From Burkholderiales bacterium (GTDB taxonomy: Bacteria > Pseudomonadota > Gammaproteobacteria > Burkholderiales > Burkholderiaceae), in assembly GCA_947447845.1 (NCBI GenBank), contig CANFNO010000008.1:1-18468 (forward strand): 18,468 nt of DNA. Reading direction: 5' to 3'. The notes beneath the pieces are model-generated. The model was not told the DNA's origin. It saw only the letters and a program-made list of their open reading frames with translations, and made no database searches. Positions 7,459 to 14,587 of the stretch are shown here, piece after piece (the stretch's first letter is position 1; every line of letters begins with the position of its first letter). The translations under genes were made by a program, and so were the position numbers.

Positions 7459-8487
7459 TCAATCGAGCAAGGCCAGGATGTCCTGATGCAGAGCGCGGGC
7501 GATATCGACACCGTGGGCCAGGCTGCTCGCACGCGCGGTGTAGCGGCGCTCGGAGGGCAATCGCGCGCCCTGGCCGGTGATGGCCTGCAGGAGCTGTTCG
7601 GCGCTGGATTGGTCGGTGGCCGGGTCGCGCCCGGAAAAAAACCGGGGGTCAAAGGCCATGATCAATTCGCCGTGACGTGGCGCACCGCCGGGGTGACCGT
7701 CCAGCGCGAGCGATTCGCTGCTGGTCAGGTCGCCCAAAAGCGGGCCGGCCATCAGTTCAATCATGGTGGAGAGGGCAGAGCCCTTATAGCCACCAAATGT
7801 GAGCATGGCGCCGCGTTGCAGGACGGTGGCCGCATCGGTGCACGCTGCCCCGAATTCATCAATGCCCCAGCCTTCGGGCAGGGTGCGTCCGCTTCGGCGA
7901 TAGAGGTCGATCTCGCCCCGCGCGACGGCACTGGTGGCGAAGTCAAAAACATAAGGGTTGCCATTGGCGCGCGGCCAGCCGAACGCAATCGGATTGGTAC
8001 CAAACACAGGCAACTTGCCACCGGCCGGCGCTACGCAGGTGTGGCTGGGCGTCATGATCAGCGCACACAAACCGGCCTGCGTGAGATGCTCCACCTCCGG
8101 CCAGAGTGCCGAAAAATGCAGACAGTTGTTGATGACCAGTGCGGCAATGCCGGTGCTGCGCGCTTTTTCAATCAGCAATGCGCTGCCCACTTCAAACGCC
8201 AGTGGCGAGAAGTTGCACTGTGCATCGACCGCGACCACAGCAGCCGATCGATGTTGCACCACCGGCAACGCATCGCGCACGACTTTGCCTTCGCGCACAG
8301 ACTGCGCACACATGAGCAAGCGAAACAGTCCGTGCGAGTGGCAGTGGTCGCGTTCGCCTGCAGTCATGACGCGGGCCATGGCCTGTACCTGGGCTTCGAT
8401 GATGCCGTGGTGGCGCAGCACGCGCAAAGCGAGCGCGCTGACTTCATCAAGCGAAAGGTGAACCGTGTCGCCAGCAGGGCCGCTCAT
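7459..8487 (-). CDS. Ldh-family imine reductase, probable delta1-pyrroline-2-carboxylate/piperideine-2-carboxylate reductase
   Basis: This 342-residue protein belongs to the malate/L-lactate dehydrogenase-like (COG2055) fold, a non-Rossmann NAD(P)H-dependent family. Visible motifs are the catalytic-His region HCHSHGLFRLL (near 48-58), INNCLHFSALWPEVE (near 119-133), the cofactor-site FGTNPIAFGWPR (near 162-173), and the FGGYKGSALS segment (near 241-250). The NNCLHFxALWPEVE pattern is what I associate with DpkA-type piperideine/pyrroline-2-carboxylate reductases and not with malate dehydrogenases. In this operon the natural role is NADPH-dependent reduction of delta1-pyrroline-2-carboxylate to L-proline. 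Its ATG overlaps the stop of the ABC ATPase gene by 4 bp (ATGA), so the two are translationally coupled. A different ketimine or 2-oxoacid substrate is not excluded. Confidence 0.82.
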   Translation of the reverse strand: MSGPAGDTVHLSLDEVSALALRVLRHHGIIEAQVQAMARVMTAGERDHCHSHGLFRLLMCAQSVREGKVVRDALPVVQHRSAAVVAVDAQCNFSPLAFEVGSALLIEKARSTGIAALVINNCLHFSALWPEVEHLTQAGLCALIMTPSHTCVAPAGGKLPVFGTNPIAFGWPRANGNPYVFDFATSAVARGEIDLYRRSGRTLPEGWGIDEFGAACTDAATVLQRGAMLTFGGYKGSALSTMIELMAGPLLGDLTSSESLALDGHPGGAPRHGELIMAFDPRFFSGRDPATDQSSAEQLLQAITGQGARLPSERRYTARASSLAHGVDIARALHQDILALLD

Positions 8488-9206
8488 CGCGAGGACCTGA
8501 GGAACTCAGCGGTTTCAGGAAGCTGCGGGTCGTCGATAACTTGCTGCGGTGTCCCGATTTCGTGGATCACTCCATCACGGAAAAAAGCCACCCGGTCGGA
8601 TACGTCACGCGCAAAGCGGATTTCGTGGGTGACCAAAATCATGGTCATGCCTTCGTCCGAGAGCATGCGCAAGGTATCCAGTACTTCGCCCACCAGTTGA
8701 GGGTCCAGCGCGGAAGTGACTTCGTCAAACAGCATGTAGTCCGGCGACATGGCCAGCGCGCGGGCAATGGCCATGCGTTGCAACTGTCCGCCCGAGAGCT
8801 TGCCCGGAAAGACTTTGAGCTTGTCCTTCAAGCCCACATGGGTGAGTTGTTTGACCGCAAGCTCTTCGGCCTGTGCGTCGCTCAGACCGCGCACTTTACG
8901 CGGAGCCAGCATCACGTTTTCCAGCACAGTGAGGTGCGGAAATGCATTCCACTGCTGGAACACGATGCCGATGCGCTGGCGCAGCGTATTGAGGTTGGTG
9001 CTAGGGGAGTGGACGTCGGTGCCGTCGACGCGAATGGTGCCGCGCTGAATGGGTTCCAGGCCATTGATGCACATCAGCATCGTGGACTTACCTGAGCCCG
9101 AACCGCCGATCACCGAGATGACCTCGCCCTTGTTCACCGTCATGCTCACACCTTTGAGCACTTCGAGCTGTCCGAAGGACTTGTGTACCTGGTCGATTTC
9201 AATCAT
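8484..9206 (-). CDS. Polar amino-acid ABC transporter ATP-binding protein
   Basis: A 240-residue GlnQ/HisP-type ATPase, the usual length for this subfamily. Walker A GGSGSGKST (34-42), Q-loop FQQWNAFPHLTVLENV (from 83), signature LSGGQLQRMAIARAL (137-151), Walker B YMLFDEVTSALDP (157-169) and the switch His194 are all present. It hydrolyses ATP at the cytoplasmic face to drive import by the two permeases upstream. ATG 9206 follows a good ribosome site (CAGGAAA). The frame continues 14 codons further upstream, but those would overlap the permease gene more deeply. The chosen start overlaps the permease stop by 8 bp. Confidence 0.93.
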   Translation of the reverse strand: MIEIDQVHKSFGQLEVLKGVSMTVNKGEVISVIGGSGSGKSTMLMCINGLEPIQRGTIRVDGTDVHSPSTNLNTLRQRIGIVFQQWNAFPHLTVLENVMLAPRKVRGLSDAQAEELAVKQLTHVGLKDKLKVFPGKLSGGQLQRMAIARALAMSPDYMLFDEVTSALDPQLVGEVLDTLRMLSDEGMTMILVTHEIRFARDVSDRVAFFRDGVIHEIGTPQQVIDDPQLPETAEFLRSSR

Positions 9207-9849
9207 TTTCCTGCCATCCTTTTTCCACCCACTGACCGACACGGGCAATGCCCCAACTCATGATGTAGTACATCAGCCCGGCGATCGACAGGACCAGTAT
9301 CGGCTCCTGAATACGGGTGACGATGGACTGCGATGCACGCAACAATTCCATGATGCCGATCCACAGCACCAGCGAGGTGTCTTTGACTACGCCCAGTGTG
9401 AGATTGATCCAGCCCGGAAAGCTGACGCGCGCGGCCATGGGCATGACGATGTAGCGCAGCGTTTGCCCGTAGCTCAGACCCAGAGAACGTGCAGCGCGCA
9501 CCACATTGGTCGGCACTGCCAATACGCCGCCGCGTATCACTTCGGTGCAGTACGACGCACAGTAAATCCCCAGCACCAGACAGCCAATGGAAAAGGCCGT
9601 CCAGTTAATGCCAGCGATGCTGTTGAAGGAATTGAACAGAACGAACTGGATCAGCAAGGGCACGCATCGGAACACGTCCAACAGCCAGCCCAAGGGTGCG
9701 CTGCTGCGCGGAAACACCGCACGAACAAGGCCGAAGATCGCACCCGCCAGCGTGCCGATCAACATGGCCCACAACGTCAGCTGCAGGCTGACCCAGGCGC
9801 CTGCCAGCATGAATTGCAGGTCGGAGAGAGTGAAGTCGGTACTTAGCAT
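9199..9849 (-). CDS. Polar amino-acid ABC transporter permease (HisM/GlnP type)
   Basis: A 216-residue inner-membrane permease with about five hydrophobic segments. The EAA-type cytoplasmic loop is clear (VRAARSLGLSYGQTLRYIVM), which contacts the ATPase. Start ATG 9849 lies 8 bp after the preceding permease stop (9858); a GTG at 9879 in the same frame would overlap it and is less likely. It pairs with the other permease to form the heterodimeric channel for the substrate delivered by the binding protein at 12390-13217. Confidence 0.92.
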   Translation of the reverse strand: MLSTDFTLSDLQFMLAGAWVSLQLTLWAMLIGTLAGAIFGLVRAVFPRSSAPLGWLLDVFRCVPLLIQFVLFNSFNSIAGINWTAFSIGCLVLGIYCASYCTEVIRGGVLAVPTNVVRAARSLGLSYGQTLRYIVMPMAARVSFPGWINLTLGVVKDTSLVLWIGIMELLRASQSIVTRIQEPILVLSIAGLMYYIMSWGIARVGQWVEKGWQEND

Positions 9850-9857
9850 GGTGCGGC

Positions 9858-10526
9858 TTAGTAGCGGAACAAACGCCACCCCAGCAGGCGCGATGTGACC
9901 ATGATGGCTTTGGCCAGAAGGTAGTAAATCGCGGCAGCAATCATGAAGAATTCGAACGTGCGGAAGGTCAACACGTTGTAGGCCTGCGTGACACCTGTGA
10001 GGTCGTTGTTCAGGCCCACCACCACGCCCAAGGAGGTCATCAGCATGGCCCAGACCATCTGGTTGGTCATGGGATAAAACACAATGCGCAGAAGTTGCGG
10101 CACGACGATCAGCCTGTAGGCCTGGAACGCGCTCATGCCGAGTGAACGGGCGGCGCGCACCTGGGTGTGGGGAATCGCTTTGAGGCCACCCCGGAAGTTT
10201 TCGGTCAGGTAGCCTGCGTTGTTAAAGGTAATGCCTGCCAGCAACGCAAATGCGGAACTGAGATGGATGTCAAACGCGCCCAGTCCAAAGTACAGCATAT
10301 AGATTTGGAACAGCGCGGGCGTGTTGCGCGCCACAGAGACCCAGGCGTTGGCAAAATAGCGCAGCGGTGCCTGCCGGGCGGTCTGCATGGCCGTTAATGC
10401 CAGCGCAATGAGGACGCCAAACACCATGGACAACACCGTGGTCTGCAGCGTGTACCAAGTGCCCATCAGCATGTCGGGCAACGCCTTGAAGGCAGCGATC
10501 CATCGAAAAGAGTAGTCAAATTCCAT
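9858..10526 (-). CDS. Polar amino-acid ABC transporter permease (HisQ/GlnP type)
   Basis: This 222-residue permease starts at ATG 10526 (MEFDYSF). The longer frame to 10754 lies wholly inside the upstream dehydratase gene out of frame and is rejected. It has about five membrane segments, the TxxTxxLS N-terminal region typical of HisMQ permeases (GTWYTLQTTVLSMVFG), and the EAA loop VRAARSLGMSAFQAYRLIVV. It partners the downstream permease (9199-9849). The gap to the dehydratase stop at 10541 is only 14 bp, showing an operon. Confidence 0.92.
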   Translation of the reverse strand: MEFDYSFRWIAAFKALPDMLMGTWYTLQTTVLSMVFGVLIALALTAMQTARQAPLRYFANAWVSVARNTPALFQIYMLYFGLGAFDIHLSSAFALLAGITFNNAGYLTENFRGGLKAIPHTQVRAARSLGMSAFQAYRLIVVPQLLRIVFYPMTNQMVWAMLMTSLGVVVGLNNDLTGVTQAYNVLTFRTFEFFMIAAAIYYLLAKAIMVTSRLLGWRLFRY

Positions 10527-10540
10527 AGCTGCACACTGCC

Positions 10541-12325
10541 TTATGCCGGGGCGCTGATTGCTTGATCGTGACCCGCCAGCCACACAGGCAAGGCCCCAGG
10601 CGCCTGGCCGGTACAGGCCGTTTGTGCGCAGGCGGCCAATGAGCCAAAGTGCACCTGGCGTCCGGTCAAGCCGGGCGCGTAGTGCGCGTACTTGCCCGAA
10701 TTGGTCATGATGACGCGCGACGCGATGGGCACCACCGGTTCTTCCAGCATGCACCAGCAGGTGTCGGTAATCAGATTCACGCCAAAGGCTTCGAGCAGCG
10801 CAATATCACCATTGGCGCGGGCTTGCTCTTTGACGGCACGCCCCAGTGTCAGCACCGTTTGCGTGCCTGCATGGGGCTGGCGACCTTGCAGAAGTTGGGC
10901 CAGTACGTGGCACTCGTTCGCGGAAAAATGTGGATTGCCCAGTGCGACCAAGTCGACGTGCGGTTCGGTCGAACTGCTTAGTTCGCGCCATGCGCCTTGC
11001 AGGTCTTCCAGCGTGACGTCAAAGGACTGGGCAGGCGCTTTACCACCCAGCGCTGCTGCGGTGTTGGGCGCCTCGGGGGTGACCCCAACGATATGGAACA
11101 TGGGCGCTGCGCTGCTGGTGGCAAAGGCGGCACCAAAGGCTTTGAGGTCGTCCTTGGACGGCGCGGAATTTTCCAGGCCGCAGAGCACCGGTATGTTGGT
11201 ACCGCAAAGCAGGCCAACGTGGTAGCCCAGCAAGGGATAGTAGGAATCATCCGCTCCCAGTGGGGCGGGCACCTGGATGCGCAGTGTGGCGTGACGGTTG
11301 CCGGGCAGGTGGCAACCGGCCTTGGGTGCGCGCCCTGTCAGGGCGATACAGATGTCCAGAAAATCGGCGTACTTGGCGGTATAGGCGCCCAGCACGCTAT
11401 TGGCGTAGACCACCGCGTTGGATTCGGCCCAGACGATTTGATCGCCGGCCACGGGCGCGGTATCGAGCAGGTACGGGGCGCAGGTGTAACTCGCTTGCGC
11501 ACCCATGTCCACATAGGCTTGGCCCAGGGCGCTTGCGGCCTCGCCAAAGCCGGGGTCGATTCCCAGCGCACGCCAGCGGCGTTGGTCTACGGATATCGAA
11601 TTGAGGGTGGTCGGCACCTTGACCTGTGCGCCCCAGGCAACCAGCTGCTGCGCAAAGCGCAAACTGGCCGAGCCGGTGTAAATGCAGCCGTCGATATGGG
11701 CTTGCACGATATCTATGAGTTCGGTCGCGCCTTGCAAGCGCGCCATGCGCAAGACGATTTCCATGGCCACCTGGCGTGCTCTGCCCTGGCCACCCGCGAC
11801 TATCTCCTGGTCTTGCGGACTTAGGTGCATCGCACTCGCGGCCATAGCGAGCGGGGCGGCGTCAGAAGGCTTCTCTTTGTCCGTTGCCGGTACCGGTAAG
11901 GCGTGGTCGCTCAATCTCACGCGCCCATCCGCCTGCACATCGGCCCAGGCCGCATGGCGTATGTTTGCAAACGCGGCACTGCCTACGCTGACCACCGGCA
12001 GGGAGCAGCCAAACACCAGTTCGGCCACGATGGCACCCAGGGCCAGGATTTCGTCAGCTTGCTCAAGCACCAGCGCCGCCGGGCCGTTGCCGTTGAGGAT
12101 GACTTCCATCAACACGCTGCTGCCGGTACAGGAGCCGCGTCCGTTGGGAATGGCAAGCACTTTGCCGGTAATGTTTTTTCCGCTCAGCGGGTGGTGCCGG
12201 TCGATGACTTCGCCAGTCGTCGGTTGGACCCCACCCCAAAAACTAAGTGCGGTGTCACTGAACAGCACCGGCCCCTGAGCCAATCCAGAGGTGAGCGCTT
12301 CGCCTTGGATGATTTGTGCGTTCAT
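10541..12325 (-). CDS. Fused aconitase-X dehydratase, probable cis-3-hydroxy-L-proline dehydratase
   Basis: This 594-residue protein joins a DUF126-like swivel domain (about 1-145, containing GRGSCTGSS at 62-70) to a DUF521/AcnX catalytic domain (about 165-594). Visible AcnX features include GCIYTGSASLRFAQQL, ESNAVVYANSVLGAYT (301-316), GNPHFS (463-468), the cysteine pair in TDTCWCM (C523, C525) and TNSGKYAHYAPG (541-552). Fused bacterial AcnX enzymes are established as Fe-S cis-3-hydroxy-L-proline dehydratases giving delta1-pyrroline-2-carboxylate; archaeal two-subunit relatives act on phosphomevalonate. The neighbours (amino-acid transporter and pyrroline-2-carboxylate-type reductase) support the hydroxyproline role. 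ATG 12325 is fixed by GGAG at 12332-12335 with a 6-nt spacer. Another hydroxy-amino-acid substrate remains possible. Confidence 0.85.
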   Translation of the reverse strand: MNAQIIQGEALTSGLAQGPVLFSDTALSFWGGVQPTTGEVIDRHHPLSGKNITGKVLAIPNGRGSCTGSSVLMEVILNGNGPAALVLEQADEILALGAIVAELVFGCSLPVVSVGSAAFANIRHAAWADVQADGRVRLSDHALPVPATDKEKPSDAAPLAMAASAMHLSPQDQEIVAGGQGRARQVAMEIVLRMARLQGATELIDIVQAHIDGCIYTGSASLRFAQQLVAWGAQVKVPTTLNSISVDQRRWRALGIDPGFGEAASALGQAYVDMGAQASYTCAPYLLDTAPVAGDQIVWAESNAVVYANSVLGAYTAKYADFLDICIALTGRAPKAGCHLPGNRHATLRIQVPAPLGADDSYYPLLGYHVGLLCGTNIPVLCGLENSAPSKDDLKAFGAAFATSSAAPMFHIVGVTPEAPNTAAALGGKAPAQSFDVTLEDLQGAWRELSSSTEPHVDLVALGNPHFSANECHVLAQLLQGRQPHAGTQTVLTLGRAVKEQARANGDIALLEAFGVNLITDTCWCMLEEPVVPIASRVIMTNSGKYAHYAPGLTGRQVHFGSLAACAQTACTGQAPGALPVWLAGHDQAISAPA

Positions 12326-12331
12326 ATCAGA

Positions 12332-12335
12332 CTCC
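12332..12335 (-). promoter_or_regulatory. Ribosome-binding site of the dehydratase gene
   Basis: GGAG on the minus strand lies 6 nt before ATG 12325, and decides this start over the in-frame start nine codons upstream (12352). Confidence 0.6.
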
Positions 12336-12342
12336 AATGGGT

Positions 12343-12380
12343 GCGCCTGCAAAAAGTATGCTTGCCTTTTTAGCAGGCGC
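12343..12380 (-). promoter_or_regulatory. Strong intercistronic stem-loop after the binding-protein gene
   Basis: GCGCCTGC (12343-12350) and GCAGGCGC (12373-12380) are perfect 8-bp arms, continued inside by AAAAAG (12351-12356) and CTTTTT (12366-12371) with a single bulged A (12372) and a 9-nt loop. It begins 9 bp after the binding-protein stop and ends 17 bp before the dehydratase ATG. There is no T-run after the stem on the minus strand, so it is more likely an mRNA-stabilising or partial-termination element than a full terminator. Confidence 0.65.
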
Positions 12381-12389
12381 CGGACTTGC

Positions 12390-13217
12390 TCAGTAGTAAA
12401 CGCCGGGGATGGTCAGGTCAGGTGCCTTGCCTTCGCCAACCCACTTTTTATACAACTCTGCATAGCGTCCTGTGCGCACTTGCTGGTTAACAAACAGGTT
12501 GAGGTAATTGATCAGTCCAAACTCACCGCGTGGTGCCACCAGAGAAACATAGTCAATCGGATACGGTGCATTGCCACCCACCTTGAGGCGCTTGTCGTAT
12601 TTGCCCGACTTGATGGAGGCAAATGCCACGGTAGAAGTTGCCACGGTTGCATCGATCTTGCCTTGGCTGACAGCCAGAATAGTGTCCGCCTGGGTCGGGA
12701 AGGCCAGGAAACTACCCTTCTTGTCATTCCACTCTTTCACGTCTTTTTCAAGGGCAATGGCTTCGTAGGTGCTCACGGTGTTGCCAACCGGGTGGCCTTT
12801 GAGGTCAGCGTAGTTTTGAATCTTCTTGTCGTCACGGGTCAGCACGACCATGGTGAAGGCAAAGTAGGGAATGGACATTCCCACAGTCTTGGCGCGCTCC
12901 AGTGTGTCAGACGTAGAGCCGACAACAATGTCCACGCGGTTGGAGACCAACGCGGGAATACGGTCGGCAAACGGTGTTTCCACAATTTCGGATTTGACGC
13001 CCAGCACTTTGGCCAGGTCATTGCAATAGTCCACATCAAAGCCGATGGGATTGTTGCTGCTATCGCGTGAGCCCATAGGTGGAAAGTCGAGCACCACGGC
13101 GCAGCGCAATTTGCCCGATTCAAGGATGCTGTCAAGTTTGTCTTTGGCGAAGGCCATGGGGCCGGCGCACAGCAAAGCAGAACCAACAGCCAGTACCGCG
13201 AGAGATTTCATCTTCAT
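12390..13217 (-). CDS. Periplasmic amino-acid-binding protein of the ABC transporter
   Basis: This 275-residue protein starts at ATG 13217, fixed by a strong GGAGGT at 13224-13229 with a 6-nt spacer. A Sec signal peptide is visible (KMKSLAVLAVGSALLCAGPM, cleavage after AFA near residue 24). The mature part is a family 3 solute-binding protein: ILESGKLRCAVVLDFPPMG, IGFDVDYCNDLAKVLGV, and ADRIPALVSNRVDIVVGSTSDTLERAKTVGMS-type core. It would capture a polar amino acid in the periplasm for the two permeases and ATPase downstream. Its operon with the AcnX enzyme makes a hydroxyproline-like ligand plausible, but the binding pocket cannot be read by eye. Confidence 0.93.
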   Translation of the reverse strand: MKMKSLAVLAVGSALLCAGPMAFAKDKLDSILESGKLRCAVVLDFPPMGSRDSSNNPIGFDVDYCNDLAKVLGVKSEIVETPFADRIPALVSNRVDIVVGSTSDTLERAKTVGMSIPYFAFTMVVLTRDDKKIQNYADLKGHPVGNTVSTYEAIALEKDVKEWNDKKGSFLAFPTQADTILAVSQGKIDATVATSTVAFASIKSGKYDKRLKVGGNAPYPIDYVSLVAPRGEFGLINYLNLFVNQQVRTGRYAELYKKWVGEGKAPDLTIPGVYY

Positions 13218-13223
13218 AAAAGC

Positions 13224-13229
13224 ACCTCC
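13224..13229 (-). promoter_or_regulatory. Ribosome-binding site of the binding-protein gene
   Basis: GGAGGT on the minus strand, 6 nt before ATG 13217, decides this start over the upstream in-frame alternatives. Confidence 0.8.
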
Positions 13230-13269
13230 AAAAAAATGTGAACCTAACTTAAACACAGGGGACTTGCGC

Positions 13270-13494
13270 ATATGCAGCCTTACCGGCGGCACTCAATGCT
13301 CAGGGAACGGACTGTCGATGCGCACGGCGCGTGGCCACAGCGGTATTGGCGATAGTCCAGACAAATATCAGCGTAAAAATTGGTGGTTGCAGCGAAAAAT
13401 ATGCATTTCCTGCGGCAACTTTTCATGGCCAGATCCTCCAAGTATTTGGCATGCATATGACCTTAATATCTCGTTAATATATTTGCAATATGCA
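13270..13494. repeat. Four copies of ATATGCA / TGCATAT
   Basis: Exact copies are at 13270-13276 (plus), 13399-13405 (plus), 13452-13458 (reverse, TGCATAT) and 13488-13494 (plus). The last two form a perfect inverted repeat around two TTAATAT boxes (13463-13469 and 13474-13480). A near copy, ATTTGCA, is at 13481-13487, directly adjacent to the last one. The density in an intergenic control region suggests protein-binding sites. Confidence 0.5.
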
Positions 13495-13593
13495 CGACTA
13501 TAGGACGGTTTCAAGCAATTTTTCATAGGGTTTTTACGGGGCCACGTCACTGAAATTTGACCCAAAAAATTCACTAACGTGAGCCGCCTCAAT

Positions 13594-13630
13594 CACCCCA
13601 TTCCCCGCTATTTAGACGTCCAATGGGGTG
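13594..13630. promoter_or_regulatory. 9-bp perfect inverted repeat before the ProC-like gene
   Basis: CACCCCATT (13594-13602) and AATGGGGTG (13622-13630) are exact inverted repeats with a 19-nt loop, 41 bp before ATG 13672. This could be an operator or a leader-RNA hairpin near the ribosome site AGGGGT (13662-13667). Confidence 0.5.
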
Positions 13631-13671
13631 TTCAACACTGGGCGAGCGCATTCCAACTTATAGGGGTCAAG

Positions 13672-14481
13672 ATGATGACGCTAGGATTCATAGGAACCGG
13701 AACCATTACAGAGGCCGTAGTCAGAGGGCTTTGTCACCAAAGTTTGCCCAAATGCACCATCACGGTGTCTCCGCGAGGTGCAGAGAATGCAAAGCGCCTT
13801 GCCCAAACTTTCGACAACGTGCGAATCGCAGCCAACAACCAAGATGTTGTCGATAGCTGCGACATCGTGTTTTTGGCGCTTCGACCGCAAGTCGCGGAGC
13901 CGGAGATACGCGCTCTGCATTTCAAGACCAATCAGCGTGTGGTCAGCTTCGTCTCAACCCTATCGCGTGAGCTGCTCCAGTCCTGGGTGTCGGTGCCGAT
14001 TCAAATCACCCAAGCGGTGCCTTTGCCCTTTGTTGGTGTGCGCCTCGGAACAACAGTCATATACCCACCAAATCCGGATGTTGCTGCCTTGTTCAATCAG
14101 CTGGGAACCTCAGTGGAAGTGTCAGATCCGGCCGAACTTGAATTGCTGCAAACAGCAAGTGCGCTGATGGGGACTTATTTCGGACTCCTTGAGAAGGCAT
14201 CGGAATGGCTGCAAAGCAAAGGACTACAAAGCGAAGACGCAAATGCATACCTTAGGCAGCTCTATGCTGGACTGGCCAATGCATTGGCGACCAGCGACGA
14301 GCACTTCAGTGCACTGCGCAAAGAGTTCTCAACCAAAGGCGGCCTCAACGAACAACTGTTCGACGTCTTCTCGAGCCAGGGAGGGCTGACCGCGCTTCAT
14401 AGCGGCCTGGATGCAGTGCTTGATCGCATTAAGAAGAATCGACCAGCCGCGATCATTGAGACGCCGGGCAACTTGGGCTAG
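13672..14481 (+). CDS. Divergent pyrroline-5-carboxylate-reductase-like (ProC superfamily) oxidoreductase
   Basis: This 269-residue protein, the usual ProC length, starts at ATG 13672 behind AGGGGT (13662-13667); a GTG at 13579 in frame lacks support and would add 31 residues. The N-terminal Rossmann fold is clear (LGFIGTGTITEAVVRGL, then DIVFLALRPQ at 64-73), so NAD(P)H-dependent reduction or oxidation is likely. The substrate half is unusual: the ProC R-x-MPN segment is replaced by TQAVPLPFVG (113-122), the SGSGPAY segment by SALMGTYFG (163-171), and SPGGTT by TKGGLNEQ (221-228). It is therefore not a standard P5C reductase. Its divergent position opposite the hydroxyproline-type operon suggests, but does not prove, a related imine substrate. 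Codon use looks less GC-rich than in neighbours. Confidence 0.75.
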   Translation: MMTLGFIGTGTITEAVVRGLCHQSLPKCTITVSPRGAENAKRLAQTFDNVRIAANNQDVVDSCDIVFLALRPQVAEPEIRALHFKTNQRVVSFVSTLSRELLQSWVSVPIQITQAVPLPFVGVRLGTTVIYPPNPDVAALFNQLGTSVEVSDPAELELLQTASALMGTYFGLLEKASEWLQSKGLQSEDANAYLRQLYAGLANALATSDEHFSALRKEFSTKGGLNEQLFDVFSSQGGLTALHSGLDAVLDRIKKNRPAAIIETPGNLG

Positions 14482-14587
14482 TCGCTGACATTGGCGCTCT
14501 GTTGCATGTGGCAAATTGGCTACTCAGTTGCACCCGTAATATTGTTCGGGTAACGTTAGCCACCCTTTCCAAAAATAAAACGCACCG
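14482..14587. other. Gap between ProC-like gene and broken protease gene
   Basis: This 106-bp stretch carries a short inverted repeat, ACCCG (14532-14536) and CGGGT (14547-14551). It has no T-run and no recognisable promoter, and I see nothing else in it. Confidence 0.3.

Larger units (their letters stand above)
13218..13671. promoter_or_regulatory. 454-bp divergent control region, AT-rich
   Basis: This gap separates the binding-protein operon (minus) from the ProC-like gene (plus) and holds no gene I can support. Its middle (about 13380-13580) is visibly richer in A and T than the surrounding coding DNA. It contains four copies of ATATGCA/TGCATAT, two TTAATAT boxes 11 bp apart, and a 9-bp inverted repeat near the ProC-like gene. 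Both promoters presumably lie here; no clean -35/-10 pair stands out. Confidence 0.6.

Noticed and set aside
7459..8487. Reading the reductase as malate or L-lactate dehydrogenase
   Set aside because: The family name suggests it, but the NNCLHFxALWPEVE motif and the AcnX operon context favour a pyrroline/piperideine-2-carboxylate reductase.
7486..8700. 404-codon open frame on the plus strand
   Set aside because: It lies antisense to the reductase and ATPase genes, whose motifs are unmistakable; long antisense frames are common at this GC content and this one shows no domain.
10997..11824. 275-codon open frame on the plus strand
   Set aside because: It is antisense to the aconitase-X gene and has no recognisable domain or ribosome site.
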